Shown: piece after piece, positions 31,605 to 40,303 of the stretch | Layout of the letters: each line of letters opens with the position of its first letter | Numbering within the stretch: position 1 is the stretch's first letter | Source of the DNA: JANMDU01 sp031375105 | GTDB lineage: Bacteria > Pseudomonadota > Gammaproteobacteria > Burkholderiales > Burkholderiaceae_C | Assembly (NCBI GenBank): GCA_031375105.1 | Contig: JANMHJ010000046.1 | Span: 186,001 to 250,000 of the forward strand | DNA: 64,000 nucleotides | Direction of reading: 5' to 3' | Translations under genes and position numbers: made by a program | The notes under the pieces: model-generated | Seen by the model: only the letters and a program-made list of their open reading frames with translations | Databases searched by the model: none | What the model was told of the DNA's origin: nothing

Positions 31605-33149
31605 TCAAGCTTCCGCGTGTAAGAGGCTCAGGCCAAGCGCACCGCGCCTGCGCAGCCAAGGGCTGGCGCGATAGCGCGGATCGCCATACACAGTTTGCAT
31701 ATTGACCAACACCTCCAAAATGCTTGCGCCGCCCACCGCATTGCCCATGGCCAGCGGGCCGGTCGGGTAGCCTAGGCCAAGCTGCACCGCAGTGTCTAAA
31801 TCTTGCGGAGTACAGATTTGCTGCTGGCACATGTCGGTGGCGATGTTCACGATGGTCGCCACCACGCGCTGCGTGACGAAGCCTGCGCTGTCGCGGATCG
31901 TGCTCACGGGTTTGCCGTCTCTGGCAAACAGCTCTGCCGCAAAGGCCAGCATGTCGGGGCGCACTGCAGGGTTGCCCATGATGACGCGGCGCTTCGTAGC
32001 GACATCGTCAAACAGCAGATCAATGCCCACCGTGCGCGCTGGGTCGTAGCGCTCGAAAACAGCGACGGTGGTGACATCCCATCCAAGCGGCGCAACGATG
32101 GTCAGCGCATGCAAGGAAGGGCTCTGGCCCGTTTCCACTTTCGCGCCCAGTTTGACGAGCAATTCAAGCAACTGCTTGCGCCGCGCCGCGTTGGGCGAGA
32201 CCCAGACGGCTGGCTCATCTGCCGCATCATTTACTATGGAATTGATAGCAATCTGCGCATGTTTTATAAGGGCAGATGGCTGATTTGTCTGAGAATAATC
32301 ATAAAAACCCGCTTTCGTCTTGCGCCCGAGCACACCGCCGGCCAAGCGCTGAGCCGTGATCACGCTGGGGCGGTAGCGCGGCTCCTCAAAGTATTGGTGA
32401 TACACCGACTCCATCACCGGGTGCGAGACATCCAGCCCCGTTAAATCCATCAGCTCAAAAGGCCCGAGCTTGAAGCCCACCTGATCACGCAATATGGCAT
32501 CAATCGTGGCGAAATCGCTCACACCTTCGCTCACGATGCGCAGCGCCTCCGTGCCGTAGCCGCGACCTGCGTGGTTGACAATGAAGCCGGGTGTGTCGGA
32601 GGCCATCACGGGCGTGTGGCCCATTTGGCGAGACACGGTCATCAGCTTCTCGCTCACATCTGCAGCCGTCTTCAAGCCCGGTATCACTTCCACTACCTTC
32701 ATCAGTGGCACCGGATTGAAGAAATGGTAGCCCACAAAACGCTCTGGTTTTGAGAGCGCGGCAGCAATTGCTGTGATAGGTAATGAGGAAGTATTAGTGG
32801 CAAGAACACAACTGTCCGAGACTATGGTTTCTAGCTGCTTAAAGAGCGCTTGCTTCACGTCGATTTTTTCAACGATAGCCTCAACGATCAAATCGCAATG
32901 TTTCAAATCCTCAAGCTGCGCACAAGGCTTCAAAAGCGTCTTGCAAAGCACCACTTGTTCAGGGGATAGTTTGCCTTTTTCAAGCAGTTTGTCCCAGGTG
33001 CTGTTGATTGCATCGCGTGCATTCTCAGCAGCTTGTGGTGCCATGTCAAACAAGCTGATTTGTGCGCCTGCTTGGGCGGCTATTTGGGCAATGCCCCGGC
33101 CCATCGCCCCTGTACCGACGATGCCAATATGTGTAAATACGCAGTTCAT
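31605..33149 (-). CDS. 3-hydroxyacyl-CoA dehydrogenase (PaaH-like, duplicated C-terminal domain)
   Basis: 514 residues from the ATG at 33149. NAD-binding GIVGTGAMGRGIAQIAAQAG is at the N-terminus; VLATNTSSLPITAIAAAL and RFVGYHFFNPVPLMKVVEVI are the usual active-site phrases with the catalytic His in YHFFNP. Two 3HCDH C-terminal domains follow (GFIVNHAGRGYGTEALRI and GFVTQRVVATIVNIATDMC), as in PaaH. It oxidises 3-hydroxyacyl-CoA with NAD. Residues 284-307, after GFYDY, come from repeat copy L in sense orientation and lie in the interdomain linker. Operon with the hydratase downstream. Confidence 0.92.
   Translation of the reverse strand: MNCVFTHIGIVGTGAMGRGIAQIAAQAGAQISLFDMAPQAAENARDAINSTWDKLLEKGKLSPEQVVLCKTLLKPCAQLEDLKHCDLIVEAIVEKIDVKQALFKQLETIVSDSCVLATNTSSLPITAIAAALSKPERFVGYHFFNPVPLMKVVEVIPGLKTAADVSEKLMTVSRQMGHTPVMASDTPGFIVNHAGRGYGTEALRIVSEGVSDFATIDAILRDQVGFKLGPFELMDLTGLDVSHPVMESVYHQYFEEPRYRPSVITAQRLAGGVLGRKTKAGFYDYSQTNQPSALIKHAQIAINSIVNDAADEPAVWVSPNAARRKQLLELLVKLGAKVETGQSPSLHALTIVAPLGWDVTTVAVFERYDPARTVGIDLLFDDVATKRRVIMGNPAVRPDMLAFAAELFARDGKPVSTIRDSAGFVTQRVVATIVNIATDMCQQQICTPQDLDTAVQLGLGYPTGPLAMGNAVGGASILEVLVNMQTVYGDPRYRASPWLRRRGALGLSLLHAEA
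32230..32300 (-). repeat. Dispersed 72-bp element, copy L
   Basis: On the minus strand: CTGCCCTTATAAAACATGCG, CAGATTGCTATCAATTCC and ATAGTAAAT. Sense within the PaaH-like gene, canonical frame (SALIKHAQIAINSIVN). Twenty-five of 27 core bases equal copy G. Confidence 0.88.
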
Positions 33150-33153
33150 GGGG

Positions 33154-33164
33154 GTGATTATCAC
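33154..33164. promoter_or_regulatory. Palindrome GTGATTATCAC before the PaaH-like gene
   Basis: A perfect 5-bp inverted repeat around a single T, 4 bases from the ATG at 33149 on the minus strand and in the divergent region with the FimV-like gene. It may be a repressor site covering translation start; no further support. Confidence 0.25.
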
Positions 33165-33259
33165 AGGTGTGTGTCAAAATGCAGCACTTATAGAGCAAGC
33201 TGTTGGTGCTACGGGGCATTTTCCCCACGACCGAGCTTGGAGATCAGTTTAAGAAACCA

Positions 33260-35572
33260 ATGGCCTGGAAGCGCTGGCAGTTTATCGCAGGTATCGTTTT
33301 GATGGTGGGAGCCACTGCCGCTTCAGCGTTGTCGCTGGGGCGTGTGCGTGGTACCGCTTTGCTCGGACGCGGGCTCGATCTGAGCGTCCAAGGCACACTG
33401 GAAGCGCAAGAAGCCACGCCTGAAGCCAACTGCTTTTCAGCCGATCTGTTTTATGGCGAGACGCGTGTCTCGCCTAGCCAAATCAGTATCAGCCCGGAGC
33501 GAACGCCCTCGGGCGAGCTGCGCATTCGCATCCGCTCCTCCAGCATGGTGGATGAGCCCGTCGTGACGCTGTTTTTGCGCGCTGGCTGTGGCGCAGCCGT
33601 TTCGCGCCGTTATGTGTTGCTCTCTGAGACTTTGAGTGAAGCGGAGTCGGGCGCAGCGCAACCGCTGTTTATTTCGCCTTCAGCCCTGCCGCCAGCGGTC
33701 AGTGCGTCGCCCCGCAGCGCCAATGCAGCAGCCAACGCAGGCTTGGGAGCCGCTACAGGCGCTGGCGGATTGGCTTCACCCACCAGCCCATCTTCAGCCA
33801 ATGCCAACCGAAGCAACGAGCGCTCCTCTGAGCTCGCCGCCCAGCGGCAAGCCAGGCGAGAAGCACGCCTAGCAGCGCAAGAGCGCTCCAGCGCCCAAGC
33901 GCTGCCCGATGCGGCGCAAGCCTCCGCACCCCGTCCTTCCGTCGTGCGCAAAGCAAATCAGCCCAAATCGGGCGCGCCTCGCCTGCAAGTCGATCTGCTT
34001 GACCTGACCAGTACTGAGCTCAATTTGCGTGGCTCGGCTGAGCTCAGCAGTGCGCCTTCCAGCGATGAAAACCTGCGCCGCCAAGCGCAGGCATTGTGGC
34101 GCTCGCTCAATGCTTCGCCTGAAGACACGCTGCGCGACACCTTGCGCCTTGAGACGCTCGAATCTCAGATGCGCACCGCGCTTGAGCAAAGCAAGCGCCA
34201 AGGGCAAGACATCGCCACGCTTTCCAGCGAGTTGCAAGCCGCGCAGCGCGCTCGCTATCTCAATCCCTTCTCCGCCTTTTTAGGTGTGCTCGCTTTGCTG
34301 GCGCTGGCTTTGAGCTTCGTGCTTTGGCGGCGCAATGCAGGCAGCAGCCAGCCTTGGTGGGGCAGCGCGGCCTCGCAAGTCAATCCGCAAGATGAGGAGC
34401 ATCTCTGGGGCCATTTGGTGGATTCGCAAAGCCCGGGCGATTCACCCGTGCGCAAAGAAGCCAGTCATCAAGAAGCAGGATTGCACAATGCATCAGCCAA
34501 GCCCAAGGCACCCAGCCGCGACACGCAAGACGACGACACCAGCCCCGGCGTGTTGGTAGGACAAGGTGCGCAAGGCCCGCTGCGCTTTGTAGACAAGCCC
34601 AGCCCGGTGGTGGATTTTGCTGCTGTGCCCGAGAAGTTCAGCATCGCCACCGCCAAAATTCAGCCGCTGGGCAGCTCAACAGCCGCAGGCCGAGGCGGCA
34701 GCATGGGCAGAGTAGACAGCACGCCGCCGCCTTCGCTCATGCCCTCAGCCACCAAGCTGAGTGGCGGCAAAGGCAACCGCAGCGCATTTGCGCACAGCGA
34801 TTTTGCCAGCAGCCTGTTCGGTCAATCCCGCGTTGCAGCCGCAGAAGAGCTGTTTGACATTCAAGAGCAGGCTGACTTTTTCATGTCGCTGGATCAGCCC
34901 GAACAAGCGATTGAAGTGCTCAAGAATCACATCACAGAAAATGTGGAGACCAGTGCATTGGCCTACATGGATTTGTTTGATATTTACCACCGCGTAGGCC
35001 GCCAGAAAGACTATGCCCAACTGCGCGAAGAGTTCAATCGCGTCTTTAATGCGCAGGTGCCTGAATTTGCGCAGCATGGTGCTGCCTCTTTAGGACTGGA
35101 AGATTTCCCAGAGGTGTTGCACAACATCCAGCTCGCTTGGGCCATGCCACTGGACGCGCTCGATGTGATCGAAGAATCCATCTTCCGCCAGCCCGGCCAA
35201 GATCGGCGCCCGCTCGATATGATGGCCTATCGAGAGCTGATGCTGCTCTATGCGCTGGCCAAAGAGTTGGCGCGTCCCGGCGCTAAATTCTCCATGTTGC
35301 CCGCCTCCATGCAGTCAGCCGTCTTGCCCAGCTTGGCTGTCGCAGCACAGCCAGAATTGCCCGATCTGGATTTGGGCGATGGTTTGATGCTGTCCGTTCC
35401 CCAGGTCGATATGCTCTCCATGGACGATCTCACCCATGACCGTACCGTGCGCATGCCCTCAGCATTGGTCTCAACGCCACCTGTATCACCTGTCGAGGGC
35501 CTAGATTTTGATCTGAGCGGTATTGATGAGCTGAATGAATTTAAGCTCCCCGGTGCTGACAAAACATCCTAA
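33260..35572 (+). CDS. FimV/HubP-like polar hub protein
   Basis: 770 residues from the ATG at 33260 (MAWKRWQFIAGIVLMVGATA), with signal peptide ending ASALSLGRV. The FimV N-terminal domain is seen in LLGRGLDLSVQGTLEAQE, then ADLFYGETRVSPSQISI and EPVVTLFLRAGCGAAVSRRY. A charged Ala/Ser linker, a coiled coil (about 300-330), one transmembrane helix FLGVLALLALALSFVLWRR near residue 340, and a C-terminal TPR/FimV module DIQEQADFFMSLDQPEQAIE with DLFDIYHRVGRQKDYAQL follow. No LysM peptidoglycan-binding motif is obvious, unlike many FimV proteins. Such proteins organise cell poles, type IV pili and motility. Confidence 0.85.
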   Translation: MAWKRWQFIAGIVLMVGATAASALSLGRVRGTALLGRGLDLSVQGTLEAQEATPEANCFSADLFYGETRVSPSQISISPERTPSGELRIRIRSSSMVDEPVVTLFLRAGCGAAVSRRYVLLSETLSEAESGAAQPLFISPSALPPAVSASPRSANAAANAGLGAATGAGGLASPTSPSSANANRSNERSSELAAQRQARREARLAAQERSSAQALPDAAQASAPRPSVVRKANQPKSGAPRLQVDLLDLTSTELNLRGSAELSSAPSSDENLRRQAQALWRSLNASPEDTLRDTLRLETLESQMRTALEQSKRQGQDIATLSSELQAAQRARYLNPFSAFLGVLALLALALSFVLWRRNAGSSQPWWGSAASQVNPQDEEHLWGHLVDSQSPGDSPVRKEASHQEAGLHNASAKPKAPSRDTQDDDTSPGVLVGQGAQGPLRFVDKPSPVVDFAAVPEKFSIATAKIQPLGSSTAAGRGGSMGRVDSTPPPSLMPSATKLSGGKGNRSAFAHSDFASSLFGQSRVAAAEELFDIQEQADFFMSLDQPEQAIEVLKNHITENVETSALAYMDLFDIYHRVGRQKDYAQLREEFNRVFNAQVPEFAQHGAASLGLEDFPEVLHNIQLAWAMPLDALDVIEESIFRQPGQDRRPLDMMAYRELMLLYALAKELARPGAKFSMLPASMQSAVLPSLAVAAQPELPDLDLGDGLMLSVPQVDMLSMDDLTHDRTVRMPSALVSTPPVSPVEGLDFDLSGIDELNEFKLPGADKTS

Positions 35573-35584
35573 GCCCGATGCTTT

Positions 35585-35603
35585 GCGAGCGCAGTTAGCT
35601 CGC
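35585..35603. terminator. Hairpin between convergent genes
   Basis: GCGAGC-N7-GCTCGC forms a 6-bp GC-rich stem in the 56-base gap between the FimV-like gene and the MFS gene. No T-run follows, so termination is only possible. Confidence 0.3.
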
Positions 35604-35628
35604 GTCTCTCAGGCATGGCATCAGCGTG

Positions 35629-36825
35629 TCAAATTGTTTTAGCCGCCATGCGCTGCGCCAAGGCGCTTAAACCCATTGCCAGCAGCAAGCCTGCCAGCCC
35701 AGCCCAATGCAGCTGCGCCATCAGCCCTTGCGTGACCATCACGCCGCCAAAGGCTGAGCCTACGCCCTGGCCTAGGTACATCGCCGAGGTATTCAGCGCC
35801 ACGCTCACACTGGCCATTGCAGGCGCAAGCGCCACCAGCCGCGCCTGCTGCGCTGAATTGCAAGAGAAGCAACCCAAACCCCAAGGAATGATCACCAAGC
35901 TCAGCAGCACAAGATTCGTACCCAGCGGCCACAACAGCATCGTCAAAGCCATCAGCGCGAGTGTGATCATCACAGCCTGCGGCGGCCCGCTTCGGTCGAT
36001 CATGCGCGAGACGGCGAAACTACCCAGCAGCCCAAACACGCCAAACACCGCAAACAGCATGGCCAGATCACGCGCAGAACCCTGCAACACACTCATGATG
36101 TAGGGCGACAAATAAGCAAACACCACGAATTGCCCGCTGGCAGACACCGCTGTCACTAACACTGTGACGATCAGCAGCGGCGAAGAAAGCGTCTGGCGCC
36201 ACATCGCGCCGCTGATTGCCGCTGGCCTGACACCGCTAGGAATCACGCGCCACACCACTGCCGCGCTCAGCAATGCCAACACTGCCAGTATCCCAAATGC
36301 GACGCGCCAGCCATACACGCCGCCCACCAAAGCCGAAAGTGGTGAGCCAATGACAGAAGCCACACCCCAGCCCAGAAAGACCGTGGTGATGGCTCGCCCG
36401 CGCCGATCAGGCGCCACCAGCATGCCCGCCACAGCCGCTGCCTGCGGCGTAAAAATCGCTGCTGAAATCACGGCCAACACCCGCAGCACCAGCAAGCTCG
36501 TGTAACCCGGCGCGAGTGCGCAGGCGGCGTGCAAGAGCGCAAACCACAGCATGGAAGCGGCCAGCAGCATGCGGCGATCCAGTCGCCCCACCGCTGCCGC
36601 CAGCAAAGGCGCACCAAGGCACACCGTGATTGCAGCCGCCGTGATGAGCTGCCCCGCCGAAGCCACGCTGACTTGCAGCGAAGAAGCAATGTCATTCAAA
36701 GTGCCTGGCACCAGCATCACGCCCGTGCCAATCACGAAATTGCCGATCAAAAGCGTCCACAGCAGAGCGCTTTCAGACAGATCGTGGCCTGTGATGGCGG
36801 TGTTGTTGTTCTTGTCTGAGGGCAT
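35629..36825 (-). CDS. MFS transporter (DHA1-type drug/sugar efflux)
   Basis: 398 residues with about 12 transmembrane helices. Motif A-like segments are GRLDRRMLLAASMLWF between helices 2 and 3 and SRMIDRSGPP in the second half; RGRAITTVFLGWGVASVIGSP matches the helix 4-5 motif of the DHA1 (AraJ/YdhP-like) family. These proton antiporters export drugs, sugars or metabolites. The start MPSDKNNNTAITGHD precedes helix 1. No operon partner or regulator is adjacent; upstream lies repeat copy D. Confidence 0.85.
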   Translation of the reverse strand: MPSDKNNNTAITGHDLSESALLWTLLIGNFVIGTGVMLVPGTLNDIASSLQVSVASAGQLITAAAITVCLGAPLLAAAVGRLDRRMLLAASMLWFALLHAACALAPGYTSLLVLRVLAVISAAIFTPQAAAVAGMLVAPDRRGRAITTVFLGWGVASVIGSPLSALVGGVYGWRVAFGILAVLALLSAAVVWRVIPSGVRPAAISGAMWRQTLSSPLLIVTVLVTAVSASGQFVVFAYLSPYIMSVLQGSARDLAMLFAVFGVFGLLGSFAVSRMIDRSGPPQAVMITLALMALTMLLWPLGTNLVLLSLVIIPWGLGCFSCNSAQQARLVALAPAMASVSVALNTSAMYLGQGVGSAFGGVMVTQGLMAQLHWAGLAGLLLAMGLSALAQRMAAKTI

Positions 36826-36848
36826 GGATAGATTATGCGACGCGGTAA

Positions 36849-36919
36849 GTATTGAAACTATTTAGACCGATAGCCGTTATATATTGTGCATAGTTTGCTA
36901 TCTAATTAATAGCAATTGA
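36849..36919 (+). repeat. Dispersed 72-bp element, copy D (intergenic)
   Basis: Matches GTATTGAAAC, TTTAGACCGATAGCCGTTAT, and TTTGCTATCTAATTAATAGC with a perfect TTGCTAT/ATAGCAA hairpin. The central GCGCAG is degenerate (GTGCATAG). It lies in the 172-base gap between the DUF3297 gene and the MFS gene, whose start is 24 bases away; the rest of the gap shows nothing. Confidence 0.85.
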
Positions 36920-36997
36920 CGTATTCAAGTGCAGCCATCGGTACGTGGTAGGGCAGCGTAGCTTCTGCCAGTTTGTGCGATTTCTTGTTTAAAAAGC

Positions 36998-37297
36998 TCA
37001 GCGATAAAACGCTTCCACCTCGCCTCTGAGCTTGATCAGCAGGGGCTGGCCTTTGCGATCCACCGTCTTGCCCGAGGGCACTTTGATCCAGCGTTCGCTG
37101 ATGCAGTATTCCTCCACATCTTGGCGCTCTTTGCCATTGAAGCGGATGCCGATGCTGTGCGCCATCACAGCCGCATGATGGTGCGGACTGCGTGGATCCA
37201 CGCTTAAGTGATCGGGCAGTGCGGGGCGCTCAGTAGCCGAGTTGGGAGCTGGAGTTGGAGATGGAGCAGAGGCGGGGCTAGTAGGTGCAGTGGTCAT
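36998..37297 (-). CDS. DUF3297 family small protein
   Basis: 99 residues with a Pro/Ala/Ser-rich N-terminus and the conserved DUF3297 block: LPDHLSVDPRSPHHHAAVMA, IGIRFNGKERQDVEEYCISE, WIKVPSGKTVDRKGQPLLIK and a final FYR. The family is short, soluble and uncharacterised, common in proteobacteria. It is 33 bases downstream of the CRY-DASH gene on the same strand and is therefore probably the last gene of the light-repair operon. Function unknown. Confidence 0.85.
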   Translation of the reverse strand: MTTAPTSPASAPSPTPAPNSATERPALPDHLSVDPRSPHHHAAVMAHSIGIRFNGKERQDVEEYCISERWIKVPSGKTVDRKGQPLLIKLRGEVEAFYR

Positions 37298-37330
37298 GGA
37301 ATTGCATTTGTGATTTGAATGACACTGATT

Positions 37331-38566
37331 TTAGATGCCCTGCGCCCAAAGAGAGCGGTATGCGCCATCGGGGTCGTGCTCTCGCGCTTGCTTGTCAGGA
37401 TCAAAGCGCCGCCCGCCGCGCGGATCGGTGCCGCGTCCGGCGATATAAAGCCAATTGCCTTGGTTGCTGTACACATCGTAATCAATCAGTTGCGCTTCAA
37501 ACCAAGCTGCGCCGGCGCCCAAATCGCCTTTCAGATCGTGAATGAGATAACTGGCCACAATTTGGCGCATGCGATTGGAGAGCCAGCCGGTAGCGGCGAG
37601 CTCGGCCATGCCGGCATCAATGAGCGGCTCGCCCGTGCGCGCTGCGCACCAGCGCGCTAAGCCTTGTGGGTTGTCTTTTCTGGGCGGGCTGAGTTGCCCG
37701 GGCGAGGCGCCGGCCAAGCCTCGCTCGGTGTAGAGCTGGCGGCCACGCTGCAAGTGTAAAAACCGAAAGTAATCACGCCAGAGCAGCTCAAACACAATCC
37801 AATAGGTGCTTTCATTTGCGCCGCGCTCGGCTTCGAAACGCTTGAGCGCGGCATAAATCATTGGCGCGGACAATGCGCCGCAAGCCAGCCAAGGCGAAAA
37901 GCGGGTGGAGAAGAGTTGCGCTGGCGCGAAGGCCATCAGTTGGCTCCGGGTGAGTTTGTAGTTGGAGGCGAAATCTTGCGAAAAATAATGCCTGAGGTGA
38001 GCTGTTGCGGCTGTATCGGGCAAGTTGCGCTCATTTGCTGCGGATGCTTTCAAAGATCGCGACTTCAAACCTTGTTGTTCCACTTTGTTTCTGAACGCGG
38101 TAAACACAGGCGGCAATTGCTTCACATCAAAGGGCAAATCGGCAGGCTCAAGCAAGCTTGATTGCCAGAGCGTTTGCACTCGCAGCCCCGCAGCTTGCAA
38201 AGTCTTGATCTCGGCTTGCTCTTCTGGCGCCGCGATCTCTTCGCAAAATATTTTTTCCGCACCTTGGCTTCGCGCCCATTCGACCAAGACATCTCCTGGC
38301 GCGCCATGCAACTCAGATAAATCATGACCGAGCGATTGGAGCGCCTCGCGCAGCTCCTGCAAGCGCAATTTCAAGAAAGCTTGGCGATGGGATCCCATCC
38401 GGTCAAAGCCCCAGCGCGTGGGCTGTGCATGCTTTAGGTCATGCAGATACACAGCAAGCAATGGAGCGGATGCATGGCGAGCGGCTTCGTAGGCGAGATC
38501 AAAAGCAGGGTTGTCTTGAAGGCGTAAATCGTTGCGAAACCAATAGATCACGGCGGATTTGCGCAT
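37331..38566 (-). CDS. DASH-type cryptochrome/photolyase
   Basis: 411 residues from the ATG at 38566, which shares its A with the stop of the DUF2256 gene (TGATG). N-terminal antenna domain AVIYWFRNDLRLQDNPAFDL; FAD-binding C-terminal domain with ESTYWIVFELLWRDYFRFL, RTGEPLIDAGMAELAATGWL, SNRMRQIVASYLIHDL, LIDYDVYSNQGNWLYIAGRG and DPDGAYRSLW, which are characteristic of CRY-DASH. These bind FAD and a folate antenna and repair cyclobutane dimers in single-stranded or loop DNA. Slightly shorter than the family norm (430-500). It is in an operon with another photolyase homologue. Confidence 0.92.
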   Translation of the reverse strand: MRKSAVIYWFRNDLRLQDNPAFDLAYEAARHASAPLLAVYLHDLKHAQPTRWGFDRMGSHRQAFLKLRLQELREALQSLGHDLSELHGAPGDVLVEWARSQGAEKIFCEEIAAPEEQAEIKTLQAAGLRVQTLWQSSLLEPADLPFDVKQLPPVFTAFRNKVEQQGLKSRSLKASAANERNLPDTAATAHLRHYFSQDFASNYKLTRSQLMAFAPAQLFSTRFSPWLACGALSAPMIYAALKRFEAERGANESTYWIVFELLWRDYFRFLHLQRGRQLYTERGLAGASPGQLSPPRKDNPQGLARWCAARTGEPLIDAGMAELAATGWLSNRMRQIVASYLIHDLKGDLGAGAAWFEAQLIDYDVYSNQGNWLYIAGRGTDPRGGRRFDPDKQAREHDPDGAYRSLWAQGI

Positions 38567-38721
38567 CAGGTTTTCTTCTCCGGCTTGTAGCTCATGCGGC
38601 AGCGATCCGAGCAGTATTTCACTTCTTCCCAAACCTTCTCCCATTTTTTGCGCCAAGCAAAGGGGCGCTGGCAATAGACGCAAATTTTGCTCGGTAAATT
38701 GGTTTTTTTGATCATTTTCAT
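38566..38721 (-). CDS. DUF2256 small zinc-ribbon-like protein
   Basis: 51 residues from the ATG at 38721 (alternative 38715), beginning MKMIKKTNLPSKICVYCQRP and containing FAWRKKWEKVWEEVKYCSDR followed by CRMSYKPEKKT. The pattern C-x2-C ... Y-C-S-x2-C and the central WRKKWEKVW are the DUF2256 signature, probably one bound zinc. Genes of this family are very often next to cryptochrome/photolyase genes, as here, and its stop overlaps the CRY-DASH start by one base. Possible role: partner or cofactor-assembly protein of the photolyase; unproven. Confidence 0.88.
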   Translation of the reverse strand: MKMIKKTNLPSKICVYCQRPFAWRKKWEKVWEEVKYCSDRCRMSYKPEKKT

Positions 38722-38743
38722 AAGAGGGCTCGCAGAGGGCGAG

Positions 38744-40300
38744 TTAAAAATCCAAAGTGGTTTGAGCGCTGGCTAGCTGCTTTGCGCCGCCTGACCTAGG
38801 GCGGGCGATCTTGCCTGCGCGGGATGCATGCTTTTTCACGATCTCTGCCTTGCCCGCACGCACATGCGGCTGCGCACGTAAATCAAACAGCTTGGCTTTG
38901 GCCTCGCGCGTGGCTACTTGCAGATCGACCAATGGCATGGGTATGTCACATTCTGCGCCGATGCCCACCGTCAGCCCCAAGCGATCAAGCAGCTCGGGCG
39001 GCATGCGCCATGGCTCGAAAAGCCAAGTGTCGGGCACGCGGCGCATCGCGGGCAACCAGCGGCGCACAAAATGGCCACGGGGATCGTGATCCTGTGCTTG
39101 CTTGATGGGGTTGTACACGCGCGGCGTGTTGATACCGGTGGTGCCCGATTGCATTTGCATCTGGCTCCAATGAATACCCGGCTCATAATCTAAAAACTGC
39201 CGCGCCAACCATTGCCCTACTTGTCGCCAATGCAGCCAAAGCGGATAGGCTGCCACAGACACCAACATTGCACGCATCCGAAAATTCAACCAACCCGTCT
39301 CGCGCAGCATCACCACGCAGGCATCCACCAGCGGCCAGCCAGTGCGCGCCCTCGTTAGTGCTTCAAAATGCGCGGCATGCCAATCGTTTTCCCTCAGGCC
39401 GTCGTAACTGCGATGCAGATTGCGCCATTCCAATTCGGGTTCGGATTCAAGCTTTTGAATAAAGTGGCAATGCCAATGCAGGCGGCTTACAAAGGCCACC
39501 AAGCCTTTCTTTTGCCAATTACCTGCTGGCAGTTTTTGAATTTCAAGATATGTGGCCTGCACCACTTCGCGCAAACTCACGCAGCCCAAAGCCAAATAGG
39601 GCGACAAACGCGAGCAGGCGGTGGGCGCAGACAAAGGCGATGAGATGCCGCCTCGGTATTGCGCGCTGCGATCCGTCAAAAATTCATGCAACACCTCTAG
39701 CGCCAAGCGCCTGCCGCCCAATTGGCGCAGCTTGGGTGCAATGGGCGCTAAGCCCAGCTTGCTCGGGCCGGGTAGCAGCACTGCGGGCCAAGGCAAGGGG
39801 ATGAACTTGAGGCTGTCCGCGTTTGGAGCAGGCAACAGGGGAGCACGCACATGCGCATCCCAATGCTTTTTCCAATTGTCTCGATTTTTAAGCCTGCGCA
39901 CCACACCGAATTGCCTGAACTCTTGCCAAGGCACGCCGCTGGATTTGCACCATTGCGCTACAGCGATGTCGCGCTGATAGGTGATGGCATTGCCCGTTTC
40001 TTCGTGCGAATACAGCGCATCGAAGGGCTGCGCTTCCAGCAGCTTGGCAAACACATCAATCACCTCGCCCGAGACCACATGCAATTGCCCATTCATGCGG
40101 CGCAAATCAGCATCCAAATCGCGCAGGCTTTCAAGCAGGAATCCGTAGTGTTGATAAGCTGCATCTGGTTGCGTCCATAAGCTCGGCTCAATCACGTAAA
40201 TACAAAGCACTGGGCCGCGCTCTGATGCGGCGGCAAGCGCAGCATGGTCGGCCACACGCAAATCGCGCTTGAACCAAACCACGCTGTATCCGCTGCGCAT
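38744..40300 (-). CDS. Cryptochrome/photolyase family FAD-binding protein
   Basis: 518 residues: photolyase N-terminal domain (SVVWFKRDLRVADHAALAAA) and FAD-binding domain with SRLSPYLALGCVSLREVVQA, RLHWHCHFIQKLE, RTGWPLVDACVVMLRETGWL, NFRMRAMLVS, FLDYEPGIHWSQMQMQSGTT and RVYNPIKQAQDHDPRG. The last phrases belong to a subgroup separate from classical class I photolyase and from CRY-DASH; its repair substrate (CPD or 6-4 lesion) or signalling role cannot be told by eye. The C-terminus is a basic tail of about 50 residues. It starts 3 bases after the DCC-protein gene and is followed by DUF2256 and CRY-DASH. Confidence 0.88.
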   Translation of the reverse strand: MRSGYSVVWFKRDLRVADHAALAAASERGPVLCIYVIEPSLWTQPDAAYQHYGFLLESLRDLDADLRRMNGQLHVVSGEVIDVFAKLLEAQPFDALYSHEETGNAITYQRDIAVAQWCKSSGVPWQEFRQFGVVRRLKNRDNWKKHWDAHVRAPLLPAPNADSLKFIPLPWPAVLLPGPSKLGLAPIAPKLRQLGGRRLALEVLHEFLTDRSAQYRGGISSPLSAPTACSRLSPYLALGCVSLREVVQATYLEIQKLPAGNWQKKGLVAFVSRLHWHCHFIQKLESEPELEWRNLHRSYDGLRENDWHAAHFEALTRARTGWPLVDACVVMLRETGWLNFRMRAMLVSVAAYPLWLHWRQVGQWLARQFLDYEPGIHWSQMQMQSGTTGINTPRVYNPIKQAQDHDPRGHFVRRWLPAMRRVPDTWLFEPWRMPPELLDRLGLTVGIGAECDIPMPLVDLQVATREAKAKLFDLRAQPHVRAGKAEIVKKHASRAGKIARPRSGGAKQLASAQTTLDF

Positions 40301-40303
40301 GAT

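Noticed and set aside
32745..32810. GCAATTGCTGTGATAGG as another element copy in the PaaH-like gene
   Set aside because: It encodes the conserved LATNTSSLPITAIAAAL block of 3-hydroxyacyl-CoA dehydrogenases, so the resemblance is coincidental.
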